Program-made: the position numbers and the translations under genes
The notes under the pieces: model-generated
Database searches by the model: none
Seen by the model: only the letters and a program-made list of their open reading frames with translations
What the model was told of the DNA's origin: nothing
Shown: positions 9,245-18,617 of the stretch, piece after piece
Layout: each line of letters starts with the position of its first letter
How positions within the stretch are numbered: the stretch's first letter is position 1
Assembly (NCBI GenBank): GCA_963726335.1
Contig: CAVSCD010000004.1
Coordinates: forward strand, 1 to 64,000
DNA from: CAVSCD01 sp963726335
Lineage (GTDB): Bacteria > Acidobacteriota > Aminicenantia > Aminicenantales > UBA8522
DNA length: 64,000 nt
Direction: 5' to 3'

Positions 9245-10608
9245 ATGGAAGAGAAGCCCGTCACCATCAAGGATTCCGTGACCGTGATCGAGGAGATCCA
9301 ATCGAAGCTCGAGCACATGCTCACCAGGCGCAAAGCCGACATCGAGCGCGACCTCGAGGAGAGGATCCGCGCCGAGAAGGCCGAGGCCGATAAAAAGCTC
9401 GAGGCCATCCAGAAAGAGCTCGACAAGGGCCGCGGGATCCTCGAGGATTACCGCTTGGTGGTCAACGAGTACGAGACCGAGCGGACCAGCCTCCAGGGCC
9501 AGATCAAGGAGCACTTCGACAAGGCCGTCGCATTTCAGACGGAGATCGAGCGGATGGCCGGCCTGACCCTCGAAGAGCTCCGCTACGTGAGCGACCTCAC
9601 CGCCAAGCTCGACACCATCCACGTCGCGGCCGAGGAAAAGGTCAACGGGTTCCGGAAAGACATCGAGGAGCGGTTCGGCATCGTCGCCCAGCTTCCCCGA
9701 AAGCCCGGAGGAAGAGGACCTCAAGGTCGACCTCGAGCAGGAGCTGGCCAAGCTCCGCAAGATCAAGGAGCTTCTCGAAGCCGAGCCCGGCGAGCTGACC
9801 GCGGAAACGCTCATGTCCCCGGGCCGGGCCAAGGTCCCGGTCGCCGAGACGTTCGAGCCGGCGGCCTCGGGGGCGGCTGAGCCCGCGCTCGCGCTGCTGC
9901 CGGAGCCGGAGGCATCGACGGCCCGCGAAATCCCCGTCGAGGCCGACGAAAGCGGCGCTCCCTTAAACCTTCCCGAGATCAACCAGGTCATGGAGCAGAC
10001 GCTCGCCCGCGAAGGCGAAGCCGAAGAGGCCGCCGAGGCGGGGGAAGTCGGCGCGCCGCTCCCCGACGAGGTCACCTGGGCCGAGGAGAAGGAGAAACTT
10101 CCAGGCGCTGTTCGAAGTTCTGGAGCGGTACCGCAAGGTCGAGCCCAAGAACGGCAACGGCGAGATCAGCTATTTCAGTGCAAGGACGAAAGAATCATCC
10201 TCGACGGCGAGCGCATGATCCGGGCTCGATCGACGAAGTCCATGGAAGACCGGCCGCAAGCGCATCCAGAAGCTCACCCAGACCGAATCCCCCAAAGAGC
10301 AGTTCTTCATCAAGCAGGAGCTCATCAACAACCAGGAGATCCTGCGCAAGGTCAGTCCTGCGGAGCGCTGCGGATGTGCGAGAGGGAGGGCGCGTGCTTT
10401 CCCGCAGCTATCCGGCCGACGTCCTGAACGTCGACGGTGCTGAAGGAGATCGTGGAAAAGCTCAACATGGACAACTGGAGCAACCAGGACGATTTCGCGG
10501 GCCTTCGAGGACATGCGCCGGTTCGGCTGAAGGACGCTGTTCTACAAGCGAAGATCACGCCCCCCGGCCCGTATCTGCAGTTCGATCGTGGAAGAGCTCG
10601 AGGGCTGA
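9245..10608 (+). pseudogene. Coiled-coil protein of unknown function, frameshifted
   Basis: ATG 9245 follows AAGGAG and opens a long charged coiled coil (SVTVIEEIQSKLEHMLTRRK, then EKAEADKKLEAIQKELDKG). An acidic Ala/Glu/Pro-rich linker comes next, then a helical C-terminal part with LFEVLERYRKVEPKNGNGE, KRIQKLTQTESPKEQFFIKQ and LKEIVEKLNMDNW. Frame changes occur near 9700, 10095, 10175, 10230, 10355, 10430 and 10500, and the last pieces end near 10608. I do not recognise a family. No signal peptide or membrane span is seen. Its position between an HD-GYP gene and a GGDEF-PilZ gene hints at a role in the same signalling or motility process (inference). Confidence 0.55.
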
Positions 10609-10640
10609 TCGGCCGGCTCCGACGGTCGCGACCGCGCGGC

Positions 10641-12689
10641 TCAGGGCCCTGCGGCATCCGCTGCTCGAGCGACGGCGAAGTAAGCTCTCCAGGGCCTTCA
10701 TGTCCGACGGCGGACAGCTCCTCGGAACTTGATCCCCGTGTAGATAGTATCCGCGAGGTCCTGAACGCGTCCTTTCTGGCTGTAGACGACGGTCTCCCGA
10801 CAGGGGGGTGGCCTTGCTCCCCAGGACGAGGAAGAGGTCGAGGGGCTTGGTCATGGGCGAGCTCGACTTCCGAGGAGATCCTCATCCCGCCCAGGCTCAG
10901 GTCGATCGTGTTGGCCACGCGGAATGGGATCCGTTTTCCTGGTAGATGCAGAAGGGTCGAGGCCGTCGTGGCGCTCCGTGCGGCGCTTCTCCTGCGCAAG
11001 ACGCTCCGCCGGGCCGCGGAGGAGGGCTATCTTGGTGCGAGGGCCGCCCGGTGGCGGATCGAAGGCGCAGACCTTGTTCTTGACAAGCGCGGTTCGATCT
11101 GGTCCGCGCCCTTCTGCGCCGAGAACGGCTTGCCCTTGGCCTCGGCCAGGGCGAGGTCCGCTTCGTTGGCGGCTTTCTTGAGCTCGGACCTTGGTCGACC
11201 GGGGCCGCCGTACTCGTCGGTCCGGGGGAAGTCGTCACGCCGAAGCTCATGGTCAGGTCGTGCCGCGGCTGGAACTCCTCGTACTCGAAGAGTGCTCCTC
11301 GACGGTCTTCCGGATGCGCTCGGTCAGGAGCGTGGCCTCCTCGATGCTCTTGACCCCGGAGAGGAAGAAGAGGAACTCCTCGCCGCCGTAGCGGCAGAGG
11401 AGGTCGTCCTCGCGGATCGAGTCTTCAGGACGCCGGCCAGGTCGCGGAGAAGGCGGTTGCCGGCCTCGTGGCCGTTCCGGTCGTTGTAGTTCTTGAACCA
11501 GTCCACGTCGCCCATGACCATGGCCGAAGGCCCCCGTCTCCTGGCGGCGCTTGCTCGCGGAGCTCGATCTTCTGGACGACCTTCTCGAAGAAGGGATCGG
11601 GCCGGAGCAGGCCGGTCAGGGCGTCGTACTGGATCAGGTTGAGCTTGGTCATGGCGAGGGAGATGTGCTCGCGACAGCCCGCGCAGGATCCTGCTGGTCC
11701 TCGCGGGTGAAGCCGGCTTCCGGGCGGATCGCCCCGTCGTGATGCTTGTTGTAGACCTCGAGGACGCCGATGACGTCCGTCTCGTGCAGGATCGGCGCGG
11801 CGAGGAGGCTCCGGAGCGGGTGCCCGCATGTACTCGACGTAGCTGGCGCGAGAGCGCCGGTCGCGGTCGAAGATCGGCGACGTTGACTCCTGCGCGGCGC
11901 GCGCACGGCCTGGGCGGCGAAGTCCGGGCGTGTCGAGGAGCGCGACGTACTTCGAGAATTCGTGGTGGGAGAGGAAAGCGTCGTTCCAGACCAGGGGCTT
12001 GAGGAACTTGCCCAGGGTCTCGTTCTCGTCGAGGATGTAGAGCGAGATGCCGCTCGGCCTGCATCAGGTCCTTGATGTCGCTGACCGATGTCGAGGAGGC
12101 TGCTGACGTCGTTGGCCACGTAGATCTTCCGCAGGAGCCCCTCGATCTTTTGTTTTCGGCCCTGGAACCAGAGGTAGCGGACCTGGAGGGCGACGCGCTT
12201 CTCGAGCTCCTTGACGACGTTGTCGCTGATGAAGCTCTTGATCTCGCGGATCTCCGAATAAACCTCGTTCACGCGGTCCCGGGAGGCTTTCTGGGACGTG
12301 AGATTCTCGACTTCGGCTTTGAGGCGGGCCCGGTCGAGGGCGAGCCGGAGCTCGCGGAGGTATCGCTCGCGCGTGGTTTGGTCGGTGGGGAAGGGCGCGA
12401 AATCGACGTAGTAGGCGGCGGGCCAGCCGTCGATCGCCCGGCGCGCGGAGATCTCGTCGCGGCCGGTGACGAGGACGGCGGTTCGGGGGGTGAGGTACGG
12501 CGCGAGCGAAGGAAAATCGGCGAGAAGCGTGTCCACGACGAGGACGTCGGGCGGGGTGTGCGCGGCGAGGGAGGCCGGGTCTTCGATGGTGTCGCAGGCG
12601 AGTGACGGGGAGACGCTGACGCTCAGGGTTTTAAGGAGAGACGCGCCCGCGGGGGTGCGGAATAACAGAATGACCTTTTCCTCTCCCAT
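10641..12689 (-). pseudogene. GAF-GGDEF-PilZ protein (diguanylate cyclase type), heavily frameshifted
   Basis: Starting at ATG 12689, the order is a receiver-like N-terminal domain (KVILLFRTPAGASLLKTL, then PPDVLVVDTLLADFPSLAPY), a helical linker, a GAF-like sensor (SLLAAPILHETDVIGVLEVY), and a GGDEF domain with DALTGLLRPDPFFEKVVQKI, MVMGDVDWFKNYNDRNGHEA and a GGEEF signature near 11377. A C-terminal PilZ-type segment follows (ANTIDLSLGGMRISSE). This would be an enzyme making cyclic di-GMP, with its own c-di-GMP-binding domain. At least eight frame changes are needed to join the parts, so boundaries are approximate. It converges on the coiled-coil gene with about 30 bases between them. Confidence 0.65.
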
Positions 12690-12829
12690 TACCCTTCGAC
12701 TTTCAAACCTTGGCTGATCCAAAAGTCCAAATAAAGAATGACCGCCATTTCCAGACAGTCCGAAAATCAAGATAAATCTATACCAGGAGAATAGCGTTCG
12801 TCAATCACTATTTTGAGGGATTTTTGCCG

Positions 12830-12940
12830 GGAAAAAGGGGACGGTCCTATTTTCCTCATGTTAGGTCAAGGCTGGGGATTGTCCCCGTCTTGGAGATCGA
12901 CACCTGTTGTGATAAAAATGGTGGGGAACGTCCCCGATGG
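12830..12940. repeat. GGGGAC/GTCCCC repeat cluster
   Basis: The spacer upstream of hutU holds GGAAAAAGGGGACGGTCCTAT (12830-12850, inverted copy at 7755-7776), a GGGGATTGTCCCC palindrome (about 12874-12886) and GGGGAACGTCCCC (about 12923-12935). These are variants of the short GGGGAC palindrome seen at 7669 and 7698, so the spacer is made largely of one repeat family. Confidence 0.5.
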
Positions 12941-12948
12941 AGGATGAG

Positions 12949-14618
12949 ATGAGCGATCCTGCAAGCTCCATTCCCGTGATCAGGGCGCCGCGCGGGTCCG
13001 AGCTCCAGACCAAGGGCTGGTCCCAGGAGGGGGCCCTGCGCATGCTGATGAACAACCTCGACCCCGACGTGGGCGAGAAGCCCGCAGGAGCTCATCGTCT
13101 ACGGCGGCACCGGCAAGGCCGCCCGGAACTGGGACTGCTTCCGGGCGATCGTCGAGGCACCTTAAAACGCTCGAAAACGACGAGACGCTCGTCGTCCAGT
13201 CGGGAAAGCCCGTGGCCGTGTTCCGGACCCACGAGGAGGCGCCCCGCGTCCTCATCGCCAACGCGCTCATCGTGCCCAAATGGGCGACGTGGGACGAGTT
13301 CCGGCGTCTCGAGGCGCTGGGATTGACGATGTACGGCCAGATGACGGCCGGAAGCTGGATCTACATCGGGACCCAGGGCATCCTCCAGGGGACCTACGAG
13401 ACGCTGGCGGAGGTCGCCAACAGGCATTTCGGCGGCACGCTCAAGGGGCGGCTCGTGGTTTCGGCCGGCCTGGGCGGGATGGGCGGCGCCCAGCCGCTGG
13501 CCGTCACCATGAACGAGGGCGTGGCCATCGTCGTCGAGGTCGACCCCGCCCGCATCGCGCGCCGCCTCGAGACGCGCTACGTCGACATCATGGTCGAATC
13601 GCTCGACGAGGCGCTCGGGCTGGCGGGCGAGGCCCGGGCGATGAGGGAAGCCGCTGTCGATCGCGCTCCTCGGAAACGCCGCCGACATCCTGCCCGAGTT
13701 CGTGCGCCGCGGCATCACGCCGGACATCCTGACCGACCAGACCTCCGCCCACGACGAGCTCAACGGGTACGTGCCGGCGGGCGTGCCGTATGAGGAGGCC
13801 ATGCGGCTGCGGCGCGAGGCGCCCGCCGAATACATCAAGCGGGCTTACGGGTCGATGGCCGTCCACGTCCGGGCGATGCTCGACCTCCAGAAGCGCGGCG
13901 CCCGGGCCTTCGATTACGGCAACAACATCCGCGGCCAGGCGCAGAAGGCCGGCGTCGACGACGCGTTCGACATCCCGGGTTTCGTCCCGGAGTACATCCG
14001 GCCGCTTTTCTGCACCGGCAAGGGGCCGTTCAGGTGGGCGGCCCTGTCGGGCAAGCCCGAGGACATCTACGCCACCGATGAGGCCGTGCTCCGCGAATTC
14101 CCCGAGAACGACCGCGCTCGAGCGGTGGATCCGGAAGGCCCAAAAGCAGATCCAGTTCCAGGGCCTGCCGGCGCGGATCTGCTGGCTCGGCTACGGCGAG
14201 CGGGCCCGGTTCGGCGCCGTCATCAACGACCTCGTGAAGAGCGGCAGAAGTCAGCGCGCCCATCGTCATCGGCCGCGACCACCTGGACGCGGGGTCGGTC
14301 GCCTCGCCGAATCGCGAGACCGAGGGCATGCGGGACGGGTCGGACGCCATCGCCGACTGGCCGATCCTCAACGCCCTGCTCAACGCCGTAAGCGGCGCCT
14401 CGTGGGTGTCGGTCCATCACGGCGGGGGAGTGGGCATCGGGCTCTCTCTTCATGCCGGGATGGTGATCGTCGCCGACGGCAGCGACTCCGCCGCCAGGCG
14501 GCTGGAGCGGGTGCTGACGGTCGACCCGGGCATGGGCGTCGTCCGCCACGCCGACGCGGGATATGAGACGGCGGTGGCCTTCGCCCGCGAAAAGAAGATC
14601 AAGATCCCCATGCTGTAA
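12949..14618 (+). pseudogene. hutU: Urocanate hydratase, frame broken by about five indels
   Basis: Urocanase converts urocanate to imidazolonepropionate in histidine degradation, using tightly bound NAD+. The span corresponds to about 556 codons, the family length. ATG 12949 has GGAGG five bases upstream. Conserved blocks appear in order: SELQTKGWSQEGALRMLMNN, the NAD site SAGLGGMGGAQPLAVTMNEG, DQTSAHDELNGYVP, FDYGNNIRGQA, LPARICWLGYG (its Cys aligns with the active-site cysteine of the family) and WVSVHHGGGVGIGLSLHAG. Frame changes lie near 13083, 13158, 13652, 14115 and 14247. With all motifs present I think the gene is functional in the organism. No other hut gene is in the window. Confidence 0.85.
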
Positions 14619-14874
14619 GCCGTGGGGCGGATGGGGCGAACCGCTCGGGCCCAACGGAAGTTCACGGCGCGGCGGTCGATTTGACTACGGCCGTTGGCCG
14701 CGGCGCATCCAAGACGTCGGCCGGCGTCAGCCGATATTCCTGCGGTGTGAGGCTCCGCCTCATCAGATAATCATCTCCCGAATCCCTCTCAAGCTGACGG
14801 CGATTCCGGCCCGGGCAGTTACGGCGCCAAGCTGGCATGGAATTCGCTTAAGCTGGGGGCGAAAGGAGGTCAAC

Positions 14875-15096
14875 ATGAAAAAAGCCATCGCTCTGACACT
14901 GGCCGCGGCCCTCGTGCTTTCCGCAGTCCTGTTCTTCCCGTCGCTGACGGAAGCCGCAGTTCCCGCGGGCACCTGCTATGACAACTGGGATGTCTGCCGG
15001 TCGCGTGCCTTCCAGTCCGAGGAAGGGGTCCTGCGGACGACCGTCTTGCTCACGGTCTGCGACTTCGGCCTGGGCAAGTGCCTGCTGGGTTACTGA
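14875..15096 (+). CDS. Small exported four-cysteine peptide, possible precursor peptide
   Basis: A 73-residue protein starts at ATG 14875 behind a perfect AAAGGAGGT ribosome site. It has a classic signal peptide (MKKAIALTLAAALVLSAV, then LFFPSLTEAA) and a mature part of only about 45 residues with four cysteines in two spaced pairs: CYDNWDVC and CDFGLGKC. It ends in LLGY. The strong ribosome site, the tiny Cys-paired mature region and the thioredoxin-fold and ABC genes downstream suggest a secreted disulfide-bonded or otherwise modified peptide (inference). The family is not known to me. Confidence 0.75.
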   Translation: MKKAIALTLAAALVLSAVLFFPSLTEAAVPAGTCYDNWDVCRSRAFQSEEGVLRTTVLLTVCDFGLGKCLLGY

Positions 15097-15117
15097 CCGC
15101 CAACGGAGCCGAGATGA

Positions 15118-15148
15118 GGGGCCCTCAACGCAAAGCCGTCGGGGCCCC
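15118..15148 (+). terminator. Hairpin after the small peptide gene, possible attenuator
   Basis: The inverted repeat GGGGCCC (15118-15124) / GGGCCCC (15142-15148) with a 17-base loop is followed by a pyrimidine-rich stretch with only a short T-run. It could let a small peptide gene be expressed above its downstream partners, but the U-tract is weak. Confidence 0.35.
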
Positions 15149-15275
15149 GCCCTCTTTCTCGAATCGAACGTCGCCATGCTCCCCGGAGCGGGAGGAGGTC
15201 GGGAGGGTCGGGAGGAGAGGAATTCCTCGGGGAGCCGTGGATTATCGGGGAATGAGCTGAATGGAGAGACAAAAG

Positions 15276-16422
15276 ATGGGCAACGCGAAGGCGAAAGAAG
15301 TGGAAAGGCTGGCGGCGTCTTTTATATTGAGTTTCCTGCTTGGCGCCCCGTTGAGCGCCGCCTTGATGCCGGCGCCGAAGCGCCTGGCGGTGCGTGAGGT
15401 CGAAGTCAAAGCCGATGATGCGGCGCCTTTCCTCTCCCGGCCGGTCGCCGTCGTCTGTGATGAACGGTCCATTTATGTCCTGGATTCGGCCGACGCCGAC
15501 ATCAAAATATACTCAAGGGCCGGAGCGTACCAACGCACGATCGGCCGAAAGGGCCAGGGTCCCGGGGAATTCCGGCTGCCCAACGACCTGGATGTCTTCG
15601 GCGGCCGGCTGTACGTCGCGGACAGCGCCAACCGGCGCCTCCAGGTCTTGGATACAGATGGAAAGTATATGGGCGGGTTCCCCCTCGGGATGACTCCCTG
15701 GCGCATCCTTGTCCTAAGCGGCGACAGGATCCTCGTGGCCGGCCTTCCTTCGGGCCGCGCGCGCGACGAGAAGATCGTCAACTGCTTCCGCCGGGACGGC
15801 ACTCCCGTCTGGCGGGCGGTCGATTCCCTGCGCTCGGGAGACGCGGTTCATGACGCTCTGAGAAACCAGATATTCATCAGGCGGGCGCCGGGCGGCGGGT
15901 TCCGGGTCGTTCGGAGCTTCGACGACCGCGTCGTCAGGACGATGAACGCCGACGGATTCCGGACGGGCGAGGCCGCGACGCCTGAATCCGGCCTGCCGCT
16001 CAAGAAGATCGAGGTTCCCACGTCCGGAGGACAGAAAAAGTCGGTCAAAGGTTTCTGCTGGAGCTGCGCCGCCGACGGGGAGCGGCTGTACATCCTGTCC
16101 CCTGAATATACGGACGATCACGACCTGGGGCCGGGAAAAACGATCGCCGTTTTCGGCGGAGTCCATGGGGCTTGAAGCCCTCATCGAGCTTCCCGAGAAG
16201 ATAACGAAATTCGCCGTCGCCGGCGACACCATCTATGCCATCGATACCGACTCCCGCCTTCGCATCTTTGTTTTCGCCCGTGCGGGTTTAGATATATCCG
16301 ACTGTCCCCACATAATGATAGGTCCGGAGACTCCTGGATATTCCCTGAAGAGGAACAGGCTGCCTGACCGAGGATTGCCGGTGCGTTCTGTTGAATCCTC
16401 TTCCATCGGAGCGAAGAGGTAG
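15276..16422 (+). CDS. Exported six-bladed beta-propeller (NHL-like) protein, one frameshift near 16165
   Basis: The start is chosen at ATG 15276 (MGNAKAKEVERLA), eight bases after GGAGAG; ATG 15261 is the longer alternative. A hydrophobic signal or anchor segment (AASFILSFLLGAPLSAAL) is followed by propeller blades. These include RSIYVLDSADADIKIYSRAG, IGRKGQGPGEFRLPNDLDVF and RLYVADSANRRLQVLDTDGK, the NHL-type pattern of a short strand, D-x-x-N/D-x-R and a loop. The last blade (GLEALIELPEKITKFAVAG) is in another frame from about 16165, and the true end lies between about 16290 and 16422. Small propellers of this kind often accompany secreted peptide systems; the role here is inferred from neighbours. 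Confidence 0.7.
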
Positions 16423-16435
16423 AAGGAGGGGTTGC

Positions 16436-16933
16436 GTGAGAAGATCCGGCCTGACTTACGTCCTCCTTTACGTAATCATGCTGAATTCAAGTCAAGCCGC
16501 CCCTCCAAACCCGATTCCGATGTTCGGGGAAGAAGTCAGGATAGTCGCCTCCCTCGAGGAAGCGGCCGTCGCTCCGCATAGCCCGGCGGTCCTGGTCTTC
16601 TTCTCGCTCGATTGCCCGGTCTGCTGGGAGGAGCTCTTTGAGGTCAGATATATGATTGAAAAGAATAGTATTCCGATCGCCTTAGTCGGGATCAGCGCCG
16701 ACTCCCGCGAGGACCTCGAGCCCTTCCTGGGCAAGCACGCTTTCTTCCATCCCGTCGTGTGCGACCGGGGGAGAGAGCTATTCAGAAAGTTCAAGGTGAA
16801 GCTCGAGCCATTGACCGTGGTCATCGACGGCGGCCGGGTCATCCACCGGGACAACACGGCCGAAGCCATGGATATTCGAAGGGAGAAGCTGAAACGATGC
16901 CTTCTCGAAATCACCTCCAAGCGGCCTTCCTGA
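16436..16933 (+). CDS. Thioredoxin-fold (TlpA/AhpC-like) exported protein with CPVC motif
   Basis: GTG 16436 is taken as the start because AAGGAGG lies directly upstream; this gives 165 residues. An N-terminal hydrophobic segment (GLTYVLLYVIMLNSSQA) should export or anchor it. The thioredoxin fold is clear: AVLVFFSLDCPVCWEELFEV with the redox pair CPVC, IALVGISADSREDLEPFL, and the cis-Pro region VKLEPLTVVIDGGRVIH. Such proteins reduce or form disulfides outside the cytoplasm. It lies between the propeller gene and an ABC permease whose ATG begins inside its 3' end, so it is part of the same operon. The disulfide chemistry matches the Cys-rich peptide upstream. Confidence 0.75.
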   Translation: MRRSGLTYVLLYVIMLNSSQAAPPNPIPMFGEEVRIVASLEEAAVAPHSPAVLVFFSLDCPVCWEELFEVRYMIEKNSIPIALVGISADSREDLEPFLGKHAFFHPVVCDRGRELFRKFKVKLEPLTVVIDGGRVIHRDNTAEAMDIRREKLKRCLLEITSKRPS

Positions 16934-17641
16934 TCGTGCGCCGGAAAGCGGCCGCGTCCCGGACCCTGCCGGCGCTTTTTGCCGGGTTCGGCTTGCTCCT
17001 CGGGTTTCTCTGGGCCAAGGACTCTTTCTCGCTGGCGCTCAGAGCGTTCTTGTTTCTGTTCCCATATCTTTTCCTTTTTCTATCCCAGGACATGTTCCGA
17101 GATGAGATCGATTCCGGCGCGCTCGAGAACGTCATCTTCGTCAACGGCGGTTTCCGCGAGTATCTTTTCTCGAAGCTTCTGGTATTGTCGGTCCTTGGGC
17201 TGGCCGCAAGCGCGAGCGGTGTTTTCGGTGCTGGCCGCTCTCGGCGTCGCCTTCGGACCCGCGCCGATCGTTCCCGGACACCTTGTCCAGTTCATCGCCG
17301 GCGCGTCGGCCGGCTTCTATTACCTTGCGGTCGGCGGCTGCCTGAGCTTCTTTTTCAAGGCCGGCTCGAATGTCCTGATCGTCATCATCGGTCAGGTCTT
17401 CGTGGGGATCGGTTTCTTTCTCTCGATGACCTCGCGCCGGGGCTGGGTCGAGGCCGTACTGTCGAACGACCTTTCAGGCCCGGTGCGCAAGCTCCGGTTC
17501 CTCGGCCTCACGCTCCTTTTCCCGAACGCAGTCATCGCCCGGCCGCGTCCTTTCTTGATCGTCGGGCTGGCTATCGCGGCACTCGGCGCGATCTGTCTCG
17601 CCCGGAAGCGGATCAGGAAGCTCGAGATTTTCCAGACATGA
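16897..17641 (+). CDS. ABC transporter membrane subunit, one frameshift near 17215
   Basis: Starting at ATG 16897, inside the end of the thioredoxin gene, the frame encodes about 247 residues that are mostly hydrophobic. Segments include LPALFAGFGLLLGFLWA, FLFLFPYLFLFLSQDMF, VLIVIIGQVFVGIGFFLSM and LIVGLAIAALGAICLA, about six spans in all. The pattern and size match ABC-2-type permeases. A one-base break near 17215 must be repaired to join LVLSVLGLAAS to VFSVLAALGVAFG. The stop TGA overlaps the ATG of the ATPase gene (ATGA), showing tight translational coupling. Confidence 0.7.
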
Positions 17642-18507
17642 GCGCGCCCGCTGTCGAAGCCTTGAACCTGTCCAAACGGTATGGCCGGGTCGATGCCCTG
17701 AGCGACGCTTCTTTCTTCGCACCCGGGAGCGCCATCACGGTCTTGCTCGGGGAAAACGGCGCCGGGAAAACGACGGCCGTCAAGCTCATCCTGGGGTTCT
17801 TGCGCCCGGACACGGGGTGGCTCGAGTCCCGGGTTTCCCGCGTCGGTTTCGTACCGGACCGGCCTGTATTCTTTCCCTGGCTTCGCGGCCGTGAGGTCCT
17901 CGCGGCGACGCTGCGGGCTTTCGGCATCGATCCCGCGGACCTCGACCTTCGGGCGGCGGGCCTGAGCGGAAGGATCGGGTTTGACCCGGCGCTTTTGGAG
18001 CGCCGCGTTCAGGGGTATTCGCTGGGCAATCAAAAGAAGCTGGCTTATCTCCAGAATCTCCTTCTGTCTCCCGGGCTGCTCGTCGCCGACGAGCCCTTTT
18101 CCTCGCTCGACCCGGCGGCCATCCGGAACGTTCGCGAGCTGTTCCTGGACCTCAAGCGCGAAGGGACGACGCTCCTCCTGAGCTCTCACCTGATCTCCGA
18201 GATGGAGAAGATCTGCGACTCATTCGTCATCCTCAAGAGAGGTCGGGTCATCGTCCAGGAGGGGCTGGAATTCCTGCGCGAGAATCATGTCTTCGTGCGG
18301 TTGCCGAAGGGACTTCCGGCTCCGAATATCACGGACCGTTACGACGCGACGGGCTCATACGGCTGGACCCGGATGTCCTCGGGCGTCATCACCGTGCTTG
18401 CGGGCAAGGATAGGGCGGGGCGCCTGGTAGAAGCCGCGGGCGGTCCCACCCGTGTCCACCTCGAGCCGCCGACCCTCGAATCCCTCTATTTCTTCTTCAC
18501 CTCGTGA
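17638..18507 (+). CDS. ABC transporter ATP-binding subunit
   Basis: A 289-residue ATPase starts at ATG 17638, overlapping the permease stop. The Walker A is GENGAGKTT (about residues 39-47), the Walker B is LLVADEPFSSLD, and the switch histidine is in LLLSSHLISEME. The signature motif is unusual: YSLGNQKK replaces the canonical LSGGQ. The C-terminal 70 residues form a small extra domain typical of ABC-2 exporters of the drug or peptide type. With the upstream permease it forms a two-subunit exporter. The operon context (Cys peptide, propeller, thioredoxin) makes a peptide or its export the likeliest substrate (inference). Confidence 0.85.
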   Translation: MSAPAVEALNLSKRYGRVDALSDASFFAPGSAITVLLGENGAGKTTAVKLILGFLRPDTGWLESRVSRVGFVPDRPVFFPWLRGREVLAATLRAFGIDPADLDLRAAGLSGRIGFDPALLERRVQGYSLGNQKKLAYLQNLLLSPGLLVADEPFSSLDPAAIRNVRELFLDLKREGTTLLLSSHLISEMEKICDSFVILKRGRVIVQEGLEFLRENHVFVRLPKGLPAPNITDRYDATGSYGWTRMSSGVITVLAGKDRAGRLVEAAGGPTRVHLEPPTLESLYFFFTS

Positions 18508-18536
18508 CATCGCTGTGGGACGTTTCCCGGGAATTC

Positions 18537-18562
18537 GGGGGACAGCATACGTAATGCACTTA
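18537..18562 (+). repeat. GGGGGACAG...ACGTAATGCACTTA repeat, single arm
   Basis: This 26-base segment matches the left arm of the inverted repeat at 7633-7658, with two substitutions (CA for TT after GGGGGACAG). It sits between the ABC ATPase gene and a convergent methyltransferase gene of lower GC. Confidence 0.6.
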
Positions 18563-18617
18563 ATTCCCCCCCTAATCTCATTGGCTCGCAGACACAGATA
18601 AAGCGCCAAACCGGGAT

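Noticed and set aside
14748..14762. TGAGGC-TCC-GCCTCA hairpin after hutU as a terminator
   Set aside because: The stem is only six pairs and no U-run follows, so the evidence is too weak.
7633..18562. Composite transposon bounded by the GGGGGACAG repeats
   Set aside because: The arms are 11 kb apart, no transposase lies between them, and one end is itself a complete inverted repeat.
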